Of a stretch of DNA of 64,000 nucleotides, positions 33,079 to 41,533 are shown in pieces; the stretch's first letter is position 1, and each line of letters starts with the position of its first letter. Under the pieces are notes generated by a model, which was not told the DNA's origin, made no database searches, and worked only from the letters and a program-made list of their open reading frames with translations. Origin of the DNA: Planctomycetota bacterium (GTDB lineage: Bacteria > Planctomycetota > SZUA-567); NCBI GenBank assembly GCA_020060765.1, contig JAGUZQ010000056.1, positions 18,719-82,718 of the forward strand, given 5' to 3'. Made by a program: the position numbers and the translations under genes.

Positions 33079-34527
33079 TCAGCGGTTGCCGCCGGGGAAG
33101 CCCATTTTGCCGGGGTTCATGATGTTGTTGGGGTCGAGCGCGGCCTTGACGTCCTGCAACACTTTGAACGCGGGGCCGTAGAGGTCTTTCATCATGCGGC
33201 CGAGTTTCAGGCCGACGCCGTGGTGCTCGTTGATGACGCCGCCTTCCCTGATCGCGGCGCGGATAGCCATGTCCCAGATTTTATTGTAAAGCGCTATCGC
33301 CTCGCGCGGGTCGGTCGGCGGCTCGTCGATGATGAAGCGCGCATACAACATGCAGCCCCATTCGTACCAGTGCGAGAAATGGCCGATGAAGCGCGCCTGA
33401 GGAAAGTTTTCGGTGACTACGTTTTTCATCGCCCAGTAGACCTTTTCGATATTGGCGAAAGTGGCGACGGTGTCCAGCGTGCCGAACGCCTGGGGCATGT
33501 GGAACATGTAGGGCGGATAGAAAAACTTGTACCGGTTGTCCCACCAGGTCTGACCCATTTCGGTGCCGAGGTCTTCTGGGTTCTGCTCGCGGCAGAGGGC
33601 GCAGGCCTGTTTCATTTCCAGATCGACCATTTCCTCCTGCCCGTCGAAGCCGAAGACGAGGTACGCGCCTTCCCTGTCGATGCCCAGCACCCGCTTGATG
33701 AGGTGCGCGGTTTCCGGTTCGTCGTAGAGGCGGATCACGCAGGGGCGCAGGCGGCTGGTCATGATTTTCGCGCCCGCCGCCATCGCCGCGTGCATGGTCG
33801 GAAAGAGGAACGCGTGGAACTTGCGGCATTCGGGAATGGGATGAATCTTGATCGTCGCTTTCGTGACGACGCCAAGAGTGCCTTCGCTGCCGAGAAAAAG
33901 CTGCGTGAGGTCAGGCCCCGAGGCATGGCGCGGCACAGGCAGGGTGTTGATTATTTCGCCGGTTGGAGTCACCACCTCCAGCGACATGATCATGTCTTCC
34001 ATCTTGCCGTACTTGGTCGACAGCACCCCGGTGCCGCGATGGGCGATGAAACCGCCGAGGGTGGCGCAGGCGATGGAGGCGGGCAGGTGCATGGAACTGA
34101 AGCCACGTTTTTCCAGTTCCCATTCCATGTGCTGGGTGTTGATGCCGACCTCGACCGTGGCGGTGAGCGAGACTGTATCGACGGAGAGCACACGGTTCAT
34201 GCGTTTCATATCGAGAATAATACCGCCGTGGATGGGCAGCGCCCCGCCTTGGGAACCGGAACCGCCGCCCCAGGGAACGACTGGGATTTTATAATTGTTG
34301 GCGATGCGCAAAACTTCCGCGACTTCCTTCGCCGAGCCGGGATGCACCACGAAATCGGGTGGAGTAAGTTCCTTGCCCCGGTCATGCCAGACTTCCGGCA
34401 CCCAGTAGTAGTCGATCGAGTGGCCGAGTTTGTCCGCGTCGTCGGTCTGGACGTATTGCTCGCCGACGACCCACGTCAGTTCGCCGTGCAGCATTGATTG
34501 CAGATAACTTTCTTTTGTCGCGGTCAT
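33079..34527 (-). CDS. FAD-linked oxidase, GlcD / alkyl-DHAP synthase-like
   Basis: 482 residues, vanillyl-alcohol-oxidase (PCMH) fold. The FAD-binding N-terminal half shows VVPWGGGSGSQGGALP, LPASIACATLGGFIAHRGTG and LFLGSEGTLGVVTKATI. The C-terminal cap ends GGVINEHHGVGLKLGRM and LDPNNIMNPGKMGFPG. The HHGVG segment is shared with alkyl-DHAP synthase and GlcD. With the adjacent Fe-S protein it likely oxidises a 2-hydroxy acid or polyol and hands electrons to a membrane acceptor. The stop of the next upstream gene, the Gfo/Idh oxidoreductase, is 4 bp before its start. Confidence 0.88.
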   Translation of the reverse strand: MTATKESYLQSMLHGELTWVVGEQYVQTDDADKLGHSIDYYWVPEVWHDRGKELTPPDFVVHPGSAKEVAEVLRIANNYKIPVVPWGGGSGSQGGALPIHGGIILDMKRMNRVLSVDTVSLTATVEVGINTQHMEWELEKRGFSSMHLPASIACATLGGFIAHRGTGVLSTKYGKMEDMIMSLEVVTPTGEIINTLPVPRHASGPDLTQLFLGSEGTLGVVTKATIKIHPIPECRKFHAFLFPTMHAAMAAGAKIMTSRLRPCVIRLYDEPETAHLIKRVLGIDREGAYLVFGFDGQEEMVDLEMKQACALCREQNPEDLGTEMGQTWWDNRYKFFYPPYMFHMPQAFGTLDTVATFANIEKVYWAMKNVVTENFPQARFIGHFSHWYEWGCMLYARFIIDEPPTDPREAIALYNKIWDMAIRAAIREGGVINEHHGVGLKLGRMMKDLYGPAFKVLQDVKAALDPNNIMNPGKMGFPGGNR

Positions 34528-34531
34528 GTTG

Positions 34532-35686
34532 TTACCCCTTTTGTCCGGTTGCGAAATATTCTATCAGTTCCCGGGCCAGCGGCGGCACGGTCTGCGGAGT
34601 ATTGCCGTTGCGCATCGATTCGTGTCCAAGGACTCCAGCCGCCACCGCTTGCCGCGCCGCCACCGGGGAATTGCGTGGCTCGACGGCACCATTGGCGAAG
34701 GCAACAAAAGAGCGCAGCATCACCTCGTCGGCACCGCCGTGCCCCTTGCCTTCGCCGTGCATTTGATAGACTATATCAGGGTTGCTCCGGCTACCGCGTT
34801 TAGTCCAGACATGCACCTTGGCGTCGGCGTGGTCGCCGATGTTCTCAACGCGACCGTGCGTACCTATGAAAGTGTAGTTACGCTCGCTGTCGGGAGTATA
34901 GAAGCATTGCGTGTACGACGCCTGCACGCCGTTAGCCAGCGACAGCATGACCATGTTGTGATCCTCGATGTCGATTGCCGGCGCAAGGTCGTCAAGCGAC
35001 AGCGGCGGCCAAGAGGAAGCATTCCATGCCTTGTCGCGGTCAGGAGCGTCATCAGGTGCGCGGCGGGCGCATTTGTCATATACCGACAACATACCCATCC
35101 CGATCACTCTTTCGGTATGCGCTCCGGCAAGCCAGTGAATCACGTCCAGGTCATGCGCGCCCTTTTGCAACAGCAGCCCCGTGGCATGTTCTCGCGTCGA
35201 GCACCAGGCGCGAAAATAGCAACTGCCGTAGCTGATGAAATGGCGGCACCAGACGGCTTGAATTTCGCCGATCGTGCCGCTGTCGATCACGTCTTTCATC
35301 GTCTGCACGAAAGGCATGTAGCGCATATTGTGGCCGACGAAGAGACGGGCGTGATTTTTATGCGCGGCGGCGAGAATGCGGTCGCAGTCCGCGATAGTAA
35401 TCGCCATCGGTTTTTCGAGAAAGACGGTTTTGCCCGCTTCCAGCGCGGCGACGGCGGGATCGACATGCTGATAATCGCGGGTCATGACGCAGACGGCGTC
35501 GACTTCCGGGCGGGCGATCAGTTCGCGGTAATCGGCAGTTTTGAAAGCATCCTCGTATTCGCAGGCGACCAGAGTTGTTTCATCGAGATCGGCCACGGCG
35601 ACGACGCGCGCGCCGTCGGGCGGAAAATCGCGAAAGATACTGCTGCGACGGCTCAGGCCGATAATGCCCAGTCCCAGTGTTTTCAT
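34532..35686 (-). CDS. Gfo/Idh/MocA family oxidoreductase
   Basis: 384 residues. Rossmann fold begins LGLGIIGLSRRSSIF; AVADLDETTL is the second strand; EKP is in TVFLEKPMAITIADC. The catalytic region includes WLAGAHTERVIG preceded by HDLDVIHW with the conserved Asp and His pair. Likely oxidises a sugar, cyclitol or sugar acid in the surrounding catabolic cluster; an IolG-like role is conceivable. Its ATG overlaps the stop of the amidohydrolase gene by 4 bp. Confidence 0.9.
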   Translation of the reverse strand: MKTLGLGIIGLSRRSSIFRDFPPDGARVVAVADLDETTLVACEYEDAFKTADYRELIARPEVDAVCVMTRDYQHVDPAVAALEAGKTVFLEKPMAITIADCDRILAAAHKNHARLFVGHNMRYMPFVQTMKDVIDSGTIGEIQAVWCRHFISYGSCYFRAWCSTREHATGLLLQKGAHDLDVIHWLAGAHTERVIGMGMLSVYDKCARRAPDDAPDRDKAWNASSWPPLSLDDLAPAIDIEDHNMVMLSLANGVQASYTQCFYTPDSERNYTFIGTHGRVENIGDHADAKVHVWTKRGSRSNPDIVYQMHGEGKGHGGADEVMLRSFVAFANGAVEPRNSPVAARQAVAAGVLGHESMRNGNTPQTVPPLARELIEYFATGQKG

Positions 35687-36516
35687 CGCTTCATTCCTTC
35701 ACATATCTTGAGCGCGTTGTCGCGGAAAATTTTCGCGCGCTCCTCCGGTTCGCCCCAGCGGTAGTAATAGCCGCCGACTACATCCAGGAACAGTTCCCAG
35801 AATTGCAGCATTTTCAACGCCTCGGCGTGGCCGGTCGCGTCGCCGTAGCAGAGCGCGTCGCTGGCGAACAGGATTTTGTCGTTGAAGTAGCGCAGTCCCG
35901 CGCCATCGTTGCATTTGCGGTCGAGATTTTTCAGCAGCCACTCCACGTCTTTGCGATAGCCGGACAGGTCGTGATAAATGTTAGGATAATAATAAAGGTT
36001 GTGCGCCGTCTCTTCCTGCCACGGATAACCCAGGTGGCCGCCGATGAGAGTAAGATTCGGAAACGCCGCCGCAATCGCCGCCAGGTGCGACGGACGCATG
36101 TTGCCTGGCCCGCAGGAAAGATTTGCGCCCATGTCTTCGCGTTTGCATTTTTCCACGATGCCGGTATGAAAAAGTATCGGCATTCCCAGTTTTTCCGCGC
36201 GTTCGTAGAACGGGAAATATTCCGGCGCGTCGTAAGGCAGCGCGGGACGGTACGCCTTCAGGCCGACAAAGCCTTTTTCCCGCAGACGGTCGACGATATC
36301 CGGTGTCTGGCGCAGGTCGAGATAGCCGAACGGCAGGAAAAAGCCGGGGAAATCCTGCGCCGCCTGCAACACTTCCTCCGCCGTGGCGAAGTCGTGGGTC
36401 TTGAGTCCGCAGCCTGAAACATCCATCAGCCAGACCTGTTCGAATTTCCCGCACAAAACGATCTTGGCCAGTTCGCGTGGCTTGCGGCAGAGATGGGCGT
36501 GGGCGTCGATAGCCAT
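35683..36516 (-). CDS. TIM-barrel amidohydrolase (amidohydrolase_2 family)
   Basis: 277 residues. Starts AIDAHAHLCRKP, the first metal-binding HxH. GLKAYRPALPY follows, then PILFHTGIV with a metal His, LIGGHLGYPW with another, and ILFASDALCYGD with the catalytic Asp. The family includes lactonases, decarboxylases and sugar-lactone hydrolases; a lactonase following the adjacent dehydrogenase would make pathway sense but is inference. Translationally coupled to the Gfo/Idh gene. Confidence 0.85.
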   Translation of the reverse strand: MAIDAHAHLCRKPRELAKIVLCGKFEQVWLMDVSGCGLKTHDFATAEEVLQAAQDFPGFFLPFGYLDLRQTPDIVDRLREKGFVGLKAYRPALPYDAPEYFPFYERAEKLGMPILFHTGIVEKCKREDMGANLSCGPGNMRPSHLAAIAAAFPNLTLIGGHLGYPWQEETAHNLYYYPNIYHDLSGYRKDVEWLLKNLDRKCNDGAGLRYFNDKILFASDALCYGDATGHAEALKMLQFWELFLDVVGGYYYRWGEPEERAKIFRDNALKICEGMKR

Positions 36517-36525
36517 GTTCAGTCC

Positions 36526-36571
36526 TTGCGTACGGGTTCCCCACTGGATTCCCGCCTGCGCGGGAATGATG
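36526..36571. repeat. Inverted-repeat element, copy E (right part only)
   Basis: TTGCGTACGGGTTCCCCA followed by CTGGATTCCCGCCTGCGCGG and GAATGATG. The left arm is absent. It lies just upstream of the amidohydrolase start. Confidence 0.75.
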
Positions 36572-36631
36572 TTAGTGAATTTTCTGAAAACAGAAACTTT
36601 TTCCTTTTATCCCTCTTTTTGGCAAACTGAC

Positions 36632-37486
36632 TTAGATCACGGTGCGCGGCGCGGTCGCGGTGGCGCGGTCGGTGGCGACAATGTAATTCGCGTGATCGCG
36701 GATATGCGTGACCGGATAATCGTCTCCGGGTACGCCCAGCGCGGCGATACGCAGAACCGTATTCGCCCAGTCCATGCCGACATGCTCGTTGCGGGTCATG
36801 AGCAGCATCTTCCGTGCGCCCAGGCACTCGCGCATCCCCAGCGTAATCGCCTTGCGCGGGAAATTGATCAGATTGCCGCCCAGTCCGTGGCGGGTGGCGT
36901 CGACGGTGCGGGTGAAATCATTGATGTTTAGAATGCGCGGGCCGGTATTTTTCACGCCGTCTTCCGGCTCGTTGAAGGCGACATGGCCGTGGATGCCGAC
37001 GCCTCCGTAGCAGACTTCGATGCCGCCAGCGTCCGCGATCATCCGTGGCAGTTTGGCGAGATTTTCCGGCGTGGGGAAAATCCGCTGAGAATTCGGCATG
37101 AGCAATTCCGCATCGACCAGATTGAAAAACAGGCCGTCGATCTGGCCGCGAAAACTGAGCGGATGGGTAGCGGGGATCAGTTTGCCGTCGTCGGTGCAAT
37201 ACTCGTCCATGAAGAAGAACCAGCAGTTTTTCAGGCAGAGGCGTTCCGCGTTGATTTTCTCCGCCATCAGCTTGTACGGCTGGGTCGGGCCTACCGGCAT
37301 GATGAAAGCCGTCGGCTTGTTCGTATCCGCGCTTTTACGGAATTCCGTCACCATCTGTTCGGCCAGATACTCGTACAACTCCGGCAGGGTTTCGGTCACC
37401 ACCAGCTTGCCGCCGCACTTGTTTACCATTTCGTCGACCGACAGTTTGAACAGTTTTCTGATTTCATCGCTGCGATTCGGTTTCAT
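36632..37486 (-). CDS. NagB-like glucosamine-6-phosphate deaminase family protein
   Basis: 284 residues. The catalytic loop reads CYGGVGIHGHVAFNEPEDG. In E. coli NagB the same block is GGIGxDGHIAFNEP, so the His and Glu are kept but the Asp before GH is His here. The general-base region FFMDEYCTDDG keeps its Asp, and TRTVDATR matches the NagB substrate-binding TR block. It is likely a sugar-phosphate isomerase or deaminase with altered specificity, or inactive. It has no NagA partner. The start lies before NRSDEIRKLFKL. Confidence 0.82.
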   Translation of the reverse strand: MKPNRSDEIRKLFKLSVDEMVNKCGGKLVVTETLPELYEYLAEQMVTEFRKSADTNKPTAFIMPVGPTQPYKLMAEKINAERLCLKNCWFFFMDEYCTDDGKLIPATHPLSFRGQIDGLFFNLVDAELLMPNSQRIFPTPENLAKLPRMIADAGGIEVCYGGVGIHGHVAFNEPEDGVKNTGPRILNINDFTRTVDATRHGLGGNLINFPRKAITLGMRECLGARKMLLMTRNEHVGMDWANTVLRIAALGVPGDDYPVTHIRDHANYIVATDRATATAPRTVI

Positions 37487-37540
37487 TATTCCGACCCTTT
37501 CCTGTCTGCAATTTCGTGCTGAATAAATGTGAGATTGCTC

Positions 37541-37571
37541 CGTCTGGATTCCCGCCTTCGCGGGAATGACG
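37541..37571. repeat. Inverted-repeat element, copy F (right arm only)
   Basis: CTGGATTCCCGCCTTCGCGG with GAATGACG, ending 17 bp before the GH4 stop. No left arm. Confidence 0.7.
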
Positions 37572-37587
37572 TTCGTAAGTTACCCGG

Positions 37588-38937
37588 CTAAAAAAACTCC
37601 GGTTCGATTTCGTCGCGCAGGGCGGCGAACAGTTCGTCGGTCATCTGCCGGATTTCGTCCAGCGAGCACACGGCGGCGGTCAGCGGATCCTGCGCGATGG
37701 CATGGAAGATTTTACGCCGGTCATGCTCCAGCGCGCCAGCGGCGGCCAGCAACTGCACGTTAATCATGCCCCGGTTCAGCCCCGCCAGTTGCTCGGGATA
37801 GTTTTCGATCCGTCCCGGCAGAATGCCGCCGCCATTTACCAGGCACGGCACCTCGACGCAGCACTCCGGCGGGAGCGAGGGAATCAGGCCGTTATTGATA
37901 ACGTTCAGATTGGGCGAGATCGTTTGATTGGTTTCAGTGGCGGAAATAATATGCACACCGTACTCGTGACTCGGAGTCAGGTCGGGCTCTATTTTTCCGG
38001 AAACCAGATCGGAGATTTGACGCTCGTTACGTATCTGCAAAGCAGCGCAGACCCGCAGCGCCGCACCGCTCTCGCCAGCACTCATCGCCCCGCCGGGAAC
38101 GCCGCCCTCTTTCTCGGGATGTTCGACCTTGCAGAAGCGCTCAACCAGTTCCCGGCGCTTACGGATATAGGGGACGTACTCGCTGCCGTGACCGCTGGAT
38201 TCGGTGGGGAAATAACCGAAGTGGCGCATGAGCTCGAACCGTACTTTATCCTGCCTGTAGATTTCAGGGTTTGCCATCGCCTCGCGCAGGCGGGGATACA
38301 TGTCCTTGCCGTCTAGTTCGATTTTCAGCATGAACGCCTGATGGTTGACCCCGGCGGTGAGATAGCTGATGGTGTCGCGGGGAATGCCCATGTAGTCGGC
38401 CACGATATGCGCGGTGCTTTGCACGCTGTGGCAGAGGCCGATCACCTTTACCGTGCGCGCGCGACGGCTGAGCGCAATGGTGTTGAGTGACATCGGATTG
38501 ACATAGTTCAACAGGAGCGCGCCGGGGCAACATTCTTCCATCGCGTCCAATACCCCGAACAACGGTTTCAGTGTGCGCAAGCCCCGGAAGACGCCGCCCG
38601 GCCCCAGCGTGTCGCCTACGACCTGATCGACGCCGTAGCGGCGGGGAATATCCTGTTCAATGCGCTGGTGTTCCAGCGTTCCCGCGCGGAAGATGGTGAT
38701 TACGTATTTCGCGCCCGCCAATGCCTCGCGCAGATTGGTGGTCGCTTGCAGCCGAGGCGTTACGCCGAGCTTTGTTGAAACGATTTCAGTATAGGCGACG
38801 GCGTTTCCCAGGCGTTCGGCGTCAATATCCATGAGGCACAAATCGCTTCCGCGCAGATTTTCGTCAAGCAGAATGTCCCGGATAAAACGCTGCGCGAAGA
38901 TGACGCCTCCCGCGCCTACGATCACGATTTTGGACAT
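37588..38937 (-). CDS. GH4 alpha-glycosidase, MelA-like
   Basis: 449 residues; NAD- and Mn-dependent glycosidase that works by redox elimination. N-terminal Rossmann motif is IVIVGAGGVIFAQR. Characteristic segments are GDTLGPGGVFRGLRT, LLNYVNPMS, GLCHSVQSTAH with the metal Cys and His, and TAGVNHQAFML with the second metal His. The match is best to the alpha-galactosidase/alpha-glucosidase branch. It would release the sugar that feeds the isomerase and kinases of the cluster. ATG at 38937 follows CAGGAGAAAA. Confidence 0.92.
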   Translation of the reverse strand: MSKIVIVGAGGVIFAQRFIRDILLDENLRGSDLCLMDIDAERLGNAVAYTEIVSTKLGVTPRLQATTNLREALAGAKYVITIFRAGTLEHQRIEQDIPRRYGVDQVVGDTLGPGGVFRGLRTLKPLFGVLDAMEECCPGALLLNYVNPMSLNTIALSRRARTVKVIGLCHSVQSTAHIVADYMGIPRDTISYLTAGVNHQAFMLKIELDGKDMYPRLREAMANPEIYRQDKVRFELMRHFGYFPTESSGHGSEYVPYIRKRRELVERFCKVEHPEKEGGVPGGAMSAGESGAALRVCAALQIRNERQISDLVSGKIEPDLTPSHEYGVHIISATETNQTISPNLNVINNGLIPSLPPECCVEVPCLVNGGGILPGRIENYPEQLAGLNRGMINVQLLAAAGALEHDRRKIFHAIAQDPLTAAVCSLDEIRQMTDELFAALRDEIEPEFF

Positions 38938-38964
38938 TGATTTTCTCCTGTGATATATTCGATT

Positions 38965-38992
38965 CGTCATTCCTGCGGAGGCAGGAATGACG
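38965..38992. repeat. Inverted-repeat element, copy G (collapsed palindrome)
   Basis: CGTCATTCCTGC-GGAG-GCAGGAATGACG: one arm of each end joined directly, as if the centre had been deleted. Confidence 0.75.
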
Positions 38993-39005
38993 GTACAATT
39001 AAAAG

Positions 39006-40514
39006 TTAATCCTTGTCACCGTAAACCGTCGCCACCGCGTCGTGCATCAGGCGATAGCGCAGGAACAGTTTGGCGTAGATTTCCGCCGAACCCGGTTCCG
39101 GCTCAAGCCGCTGGTCGATCCGCAGGCATTTTTCCACCGCCGATTTTTCGTCGGCGAAGATGCCGACGCCGACTCCCGCCAGCAGTGCGCTGCCAAACGA
39201 GGCGTCGGCTCCCGCCGGGCATGATACTGGGGCGTTAAAGACGTCGCAGATGATCCGGCTCCATAGTCCGCTTTTCGCGCCGCCGCCGATCAGGATGAAT
39301 TCCTCGGCAGCCAAGCCCATTTCCTCAATCGTGCGAAAACAGTCGCGCAGGGAAAACGCCACACCCTCCAGCAGCGCCCGGCAACAGTCGCCCTTGCTGG
39401 CGGCCATGCTCAGGCCGGTGAAGCTGCCGCGCAGGTTGGCGTCCCAGTAGGGGGAGCGTTCTCCCATCAGATAGGGATGAAACATCACGCCGTTGGCGCC
39501 GACCGGAGACGTGGCGGCCTTGCGGTTGAGGATTTCATATACATTGATTCCGGCGCGCGCCGCTTCGGTCTTTTCCTCTTCGCAGAACAGGTCGCGGAAC
39601 CAGCGCTGGCAGACGGCGGCGGCGTTGGTGGCGGTGACTGTGTACCAGAGGCCGGGAAGCACGTGCGAATAGGTCAAGGTTCGCGGATGCGGGTGAGCAG
39701 AGGCGGTCATCACGTTGACATTGCCGGCGGTGGCGAGTTTGATGATGCACTGCCCCGGCCGCAGCGCTCCGGCCGCATAATCCTCCACCGCCGAGTCGCT
39801 GGCACCGAACATTACCGGCGTTCCCTCTGGCAGACCGGTTTCGCCTGCCGCCTGTTTGGAAACCTTTCCCGCCAGCGCGGTAGGTTTATCTGAAGGAGGA
39901 AGCGCGTTCAGGTTAATGCTTGCCAGCGCGCACAACTCTTCCGACCAGCAGCGTTTTTCCATATCCCAGAACAACGTGCCCTGCGCCTCGATATGATCCA
40001 CCGCCAGCGCGCCGGTCAGGAGAAAGCGGATGTAGTCCTTTACGAAAGAGAGATGCCTGATCCGTCCGAAATTCTCGGGCTCGTTGTTGCGCAGCCACAG
40101 CATCTGGGGCAGCGTCCAGGTTGGGGCAGGCATCTGGTAGGCGGTGCGGAAAATCAGGTCGGCGTGATTATTTTTCAGGAATTCGCTTTCCGCCACGCTA
40201 CGCTGATCTGTCCAGATAATGGTCGGGCGGATCACGTTTAACTTTTCATCCAGCAAGACCGCGCCGTGGGTGTAGCTGTCCAGCGCCAGCGCCAGCAATT
40301 TGCCTATGCTCCAGGACGGGTGGCGCGAGACTTCCGTAATCACCTGCCGCAACGCCTTGCGCCAGTCGGCGGGGTTCTGCTCCGCCCAGCCGGGGCGGGG
40401 ATGCGAAGTCGGATATTCCGCGCTCGCTTCGGCCAGCAGCTCGCCGTCAGTGTCGATCAGCGTCGCTTTGCAGCCGCCGGTGCCGAAGTCAATACCTAAT
40501 AACAAGTCAGCCAT
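39006..40514 (-). CDS. FGGY-family carbohydrate kinase, xylulokinase-like
   Basis: 502 residues. The N-terminal ATP/sugar domain begins LLLGIDFGTGGCKATLID. IIWTDQRS, DYIRFLLTG and FGASDSAVEDYAAGA follow, and the C-terminal FGGY-type signature region is GEFI-like EEFILIGGGAKSGLWSRIICDVFN. ASFGSALLAGVGVG completes the ATPase fold. The closest family is xylulokinase/gluconokinase. The substrate is probably the ketose made by the cluster isomerase. The start at 40514 is preceded by AAGG; an earlier in-frame ATG at 40535 lacks a site. Confidence 0.9.
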   Translation of the reverse strand: MADLLLGIDFGTGGCKATLIDTDGELLAEASAEYPTSHPRPGWAEQNPADWRKALRQVITEVSRHPSWSIGKLLALALDSYTHGAVLLDEKLNVIRPTIIWTDQRSVAESEFLKNNHADLIFRTAYQMPAPTWTLPQMLWLRNNEPENFGRIRHLSFVKDYIRFLLTGALAVDHIEAQGTLFWDMEKRCWSEELCALASINLNALPPSDKPTALAGKVSKQAAGETGLPEGTPVMFGASDSAVEDYAAGALRPGQCIIKLATAGNVNVMTASAHPHPRTLTYSHVLPGLWYTVTATNAAAVCQRWFRDLFCEEEKTEAARAGINVYEILNRKAATSPVGANGVMFHPYLMGERSPYWDANLRGSFTGLSMAASKGDCCRALLEGVAFSLRDCFRTIEEMGLAAEEFILIGGGAKSGLWSRIICDVFNAPVSCPAGADASFGSALLAGVGVGIFADEKSAVEKCLRIDQRLEPEPGSAEIYAKLFLRYRLMHDAVATVYGDKD

Positions 40515-40560
40515 GCCATGCCTTAAACAAGTCAATCATCTTGCCAAAAACATTACGTAT

Positions 40561-40713
40561 GTCATTCCCGCGAAGGCGGGAATCCAGGCGGTGAAACCGT
40601 TGGTGGCAGCATGTGCTTGCTTCATTAATAACCTTCGCCAACGACAGCACCAAATGAATGCAACTATAACAACAAAGCAACACCTCCTGGATTCCCGCCT
40701 TCGCGGGAATGAC
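40561..40713. repeat. Inverted-repeat element, copy H (long, 153 bp)
   Basis: The left loop GAAG and the right loop CTTC are complementary in otherwise identical arms. The centre is about 95 bp, unlike the 80-bp copies. It lies between iolB and the FGGY kinase gene. Confidence 0.8.
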
Positions 40714-40726
40714 GAATCAGAGGTTG

Positions 40727-41521
40727 TCATTTCCCGGTCAGCCACTGGTGGGTCGGATCGATCACAGACAAAAACTTGCGGTTGACCTTCCCGGCCATGA
40801 TCCAGAGATAATACATCGTATAGCCGGGCGCGCAGGTCACGGGATGATAACCGCGCGGCAGCAATGTGACGTCGTTCTGTTCGACGCGACAGGCGCAGTC
40901 GATGGCGCGGTCGTCGGTGTAGAGAGTCTGCAGGCCGTAACCCTGTTCCGGATTGAAGCGGAAGAAATATATCTCCTCCATGTCGACCTCGGTGGGCAGA
41001 TTGTCGAAATCGTGCCGGTGCGGCGGATAGCTGGCGTGATTGCCGGAAGGGACGAACGCCTCGCCGATGAAAAAATGCGCGGAGGGGGTGGCGTCGGTCA
41101 AAATCAGATAGGCGTCGCGCTGATAATTTTCCTTGCCGATATGCGCCTCCTTCACCTGTTCAGGGCGGATGACGTAGGCGTCGGCGGAGAGAGTCGAAGG
41201 CGCGGCAGTCCAGGCGAGTTGCACGTCGCTGTCGGCGGTGACGGAGTATTTCTTCCCGCAGGGAATATATATGGTATAGGGCTTGCCGGAAAAGACGTCA
41301 GCGCGTTCGCCGAGATTCGGAAAGTCAAACCCGTCTCCGCGCACGGAGCATTTGCCGCCCAGGATGATGAGCACTACTTCCATTTCCCCAGTTTCGGCTT
41401 CGCAGGTTTCGCCTTTGGTCAGGTTGATTATGCCGAAAGAAGTCAGGGTCAGGCCGCCGTCGCCGGGCGCGACCAGTTGCGTGAAGCCGGGTTGGGGTTG
41501 ATAACGTTTACGGTATTCCAT
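40727..41521 (-). CDS. iolB: 5-deoxy-glucuronate isomerase IolB
   Basis: 264 residues, bicupin. The metal-binding segment is SYPPHRHDFDNLP, followed by MEEIYFFRFNPEQGYGLQ and VTLLPRGYHPVTCAPGYTMYYL, matching IolB of Bacillus block for block. IolB isomerises 5-deoxy-D-glucuronate to 5-dehydro-2-deoxy-D-gluconate in inositol catabolism. The cluster also has PfkB-family kinase, class II aldolase and Gfo/Idh genes (iolC-, iolJ- and iolG-like families), but I see no iolD or iolE. The gene is 12 bp from the FucI-like gene. Confidence 0.9.
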   Translation of the reverse strand: MEYRKRYQPQPGFTQLVAPGDGGLTLTSFGIINLTKGETCEAETGEMEVVLIILGGKCSVRGDGFDFPNLGERADVFSGKPYTIYIPCGKKYSVTADSDVQLAWTAAPSTLSADAYVIRPEQVKEAHIGKENYQRDAYLILTDATPSAHFFIGEAFVPSGNHASYPPHRHDFDNLPTEVDMEEIYFFRFNPEQGYGLQTLYTDDRAIDCACRVEQNDVTLLPRGYHPVTCAPGYTMYYLWIMAGKVNRKFLSVIDPTHQWLTGK

Positions 41522-41533
41522 CTGTTTTCCTTA

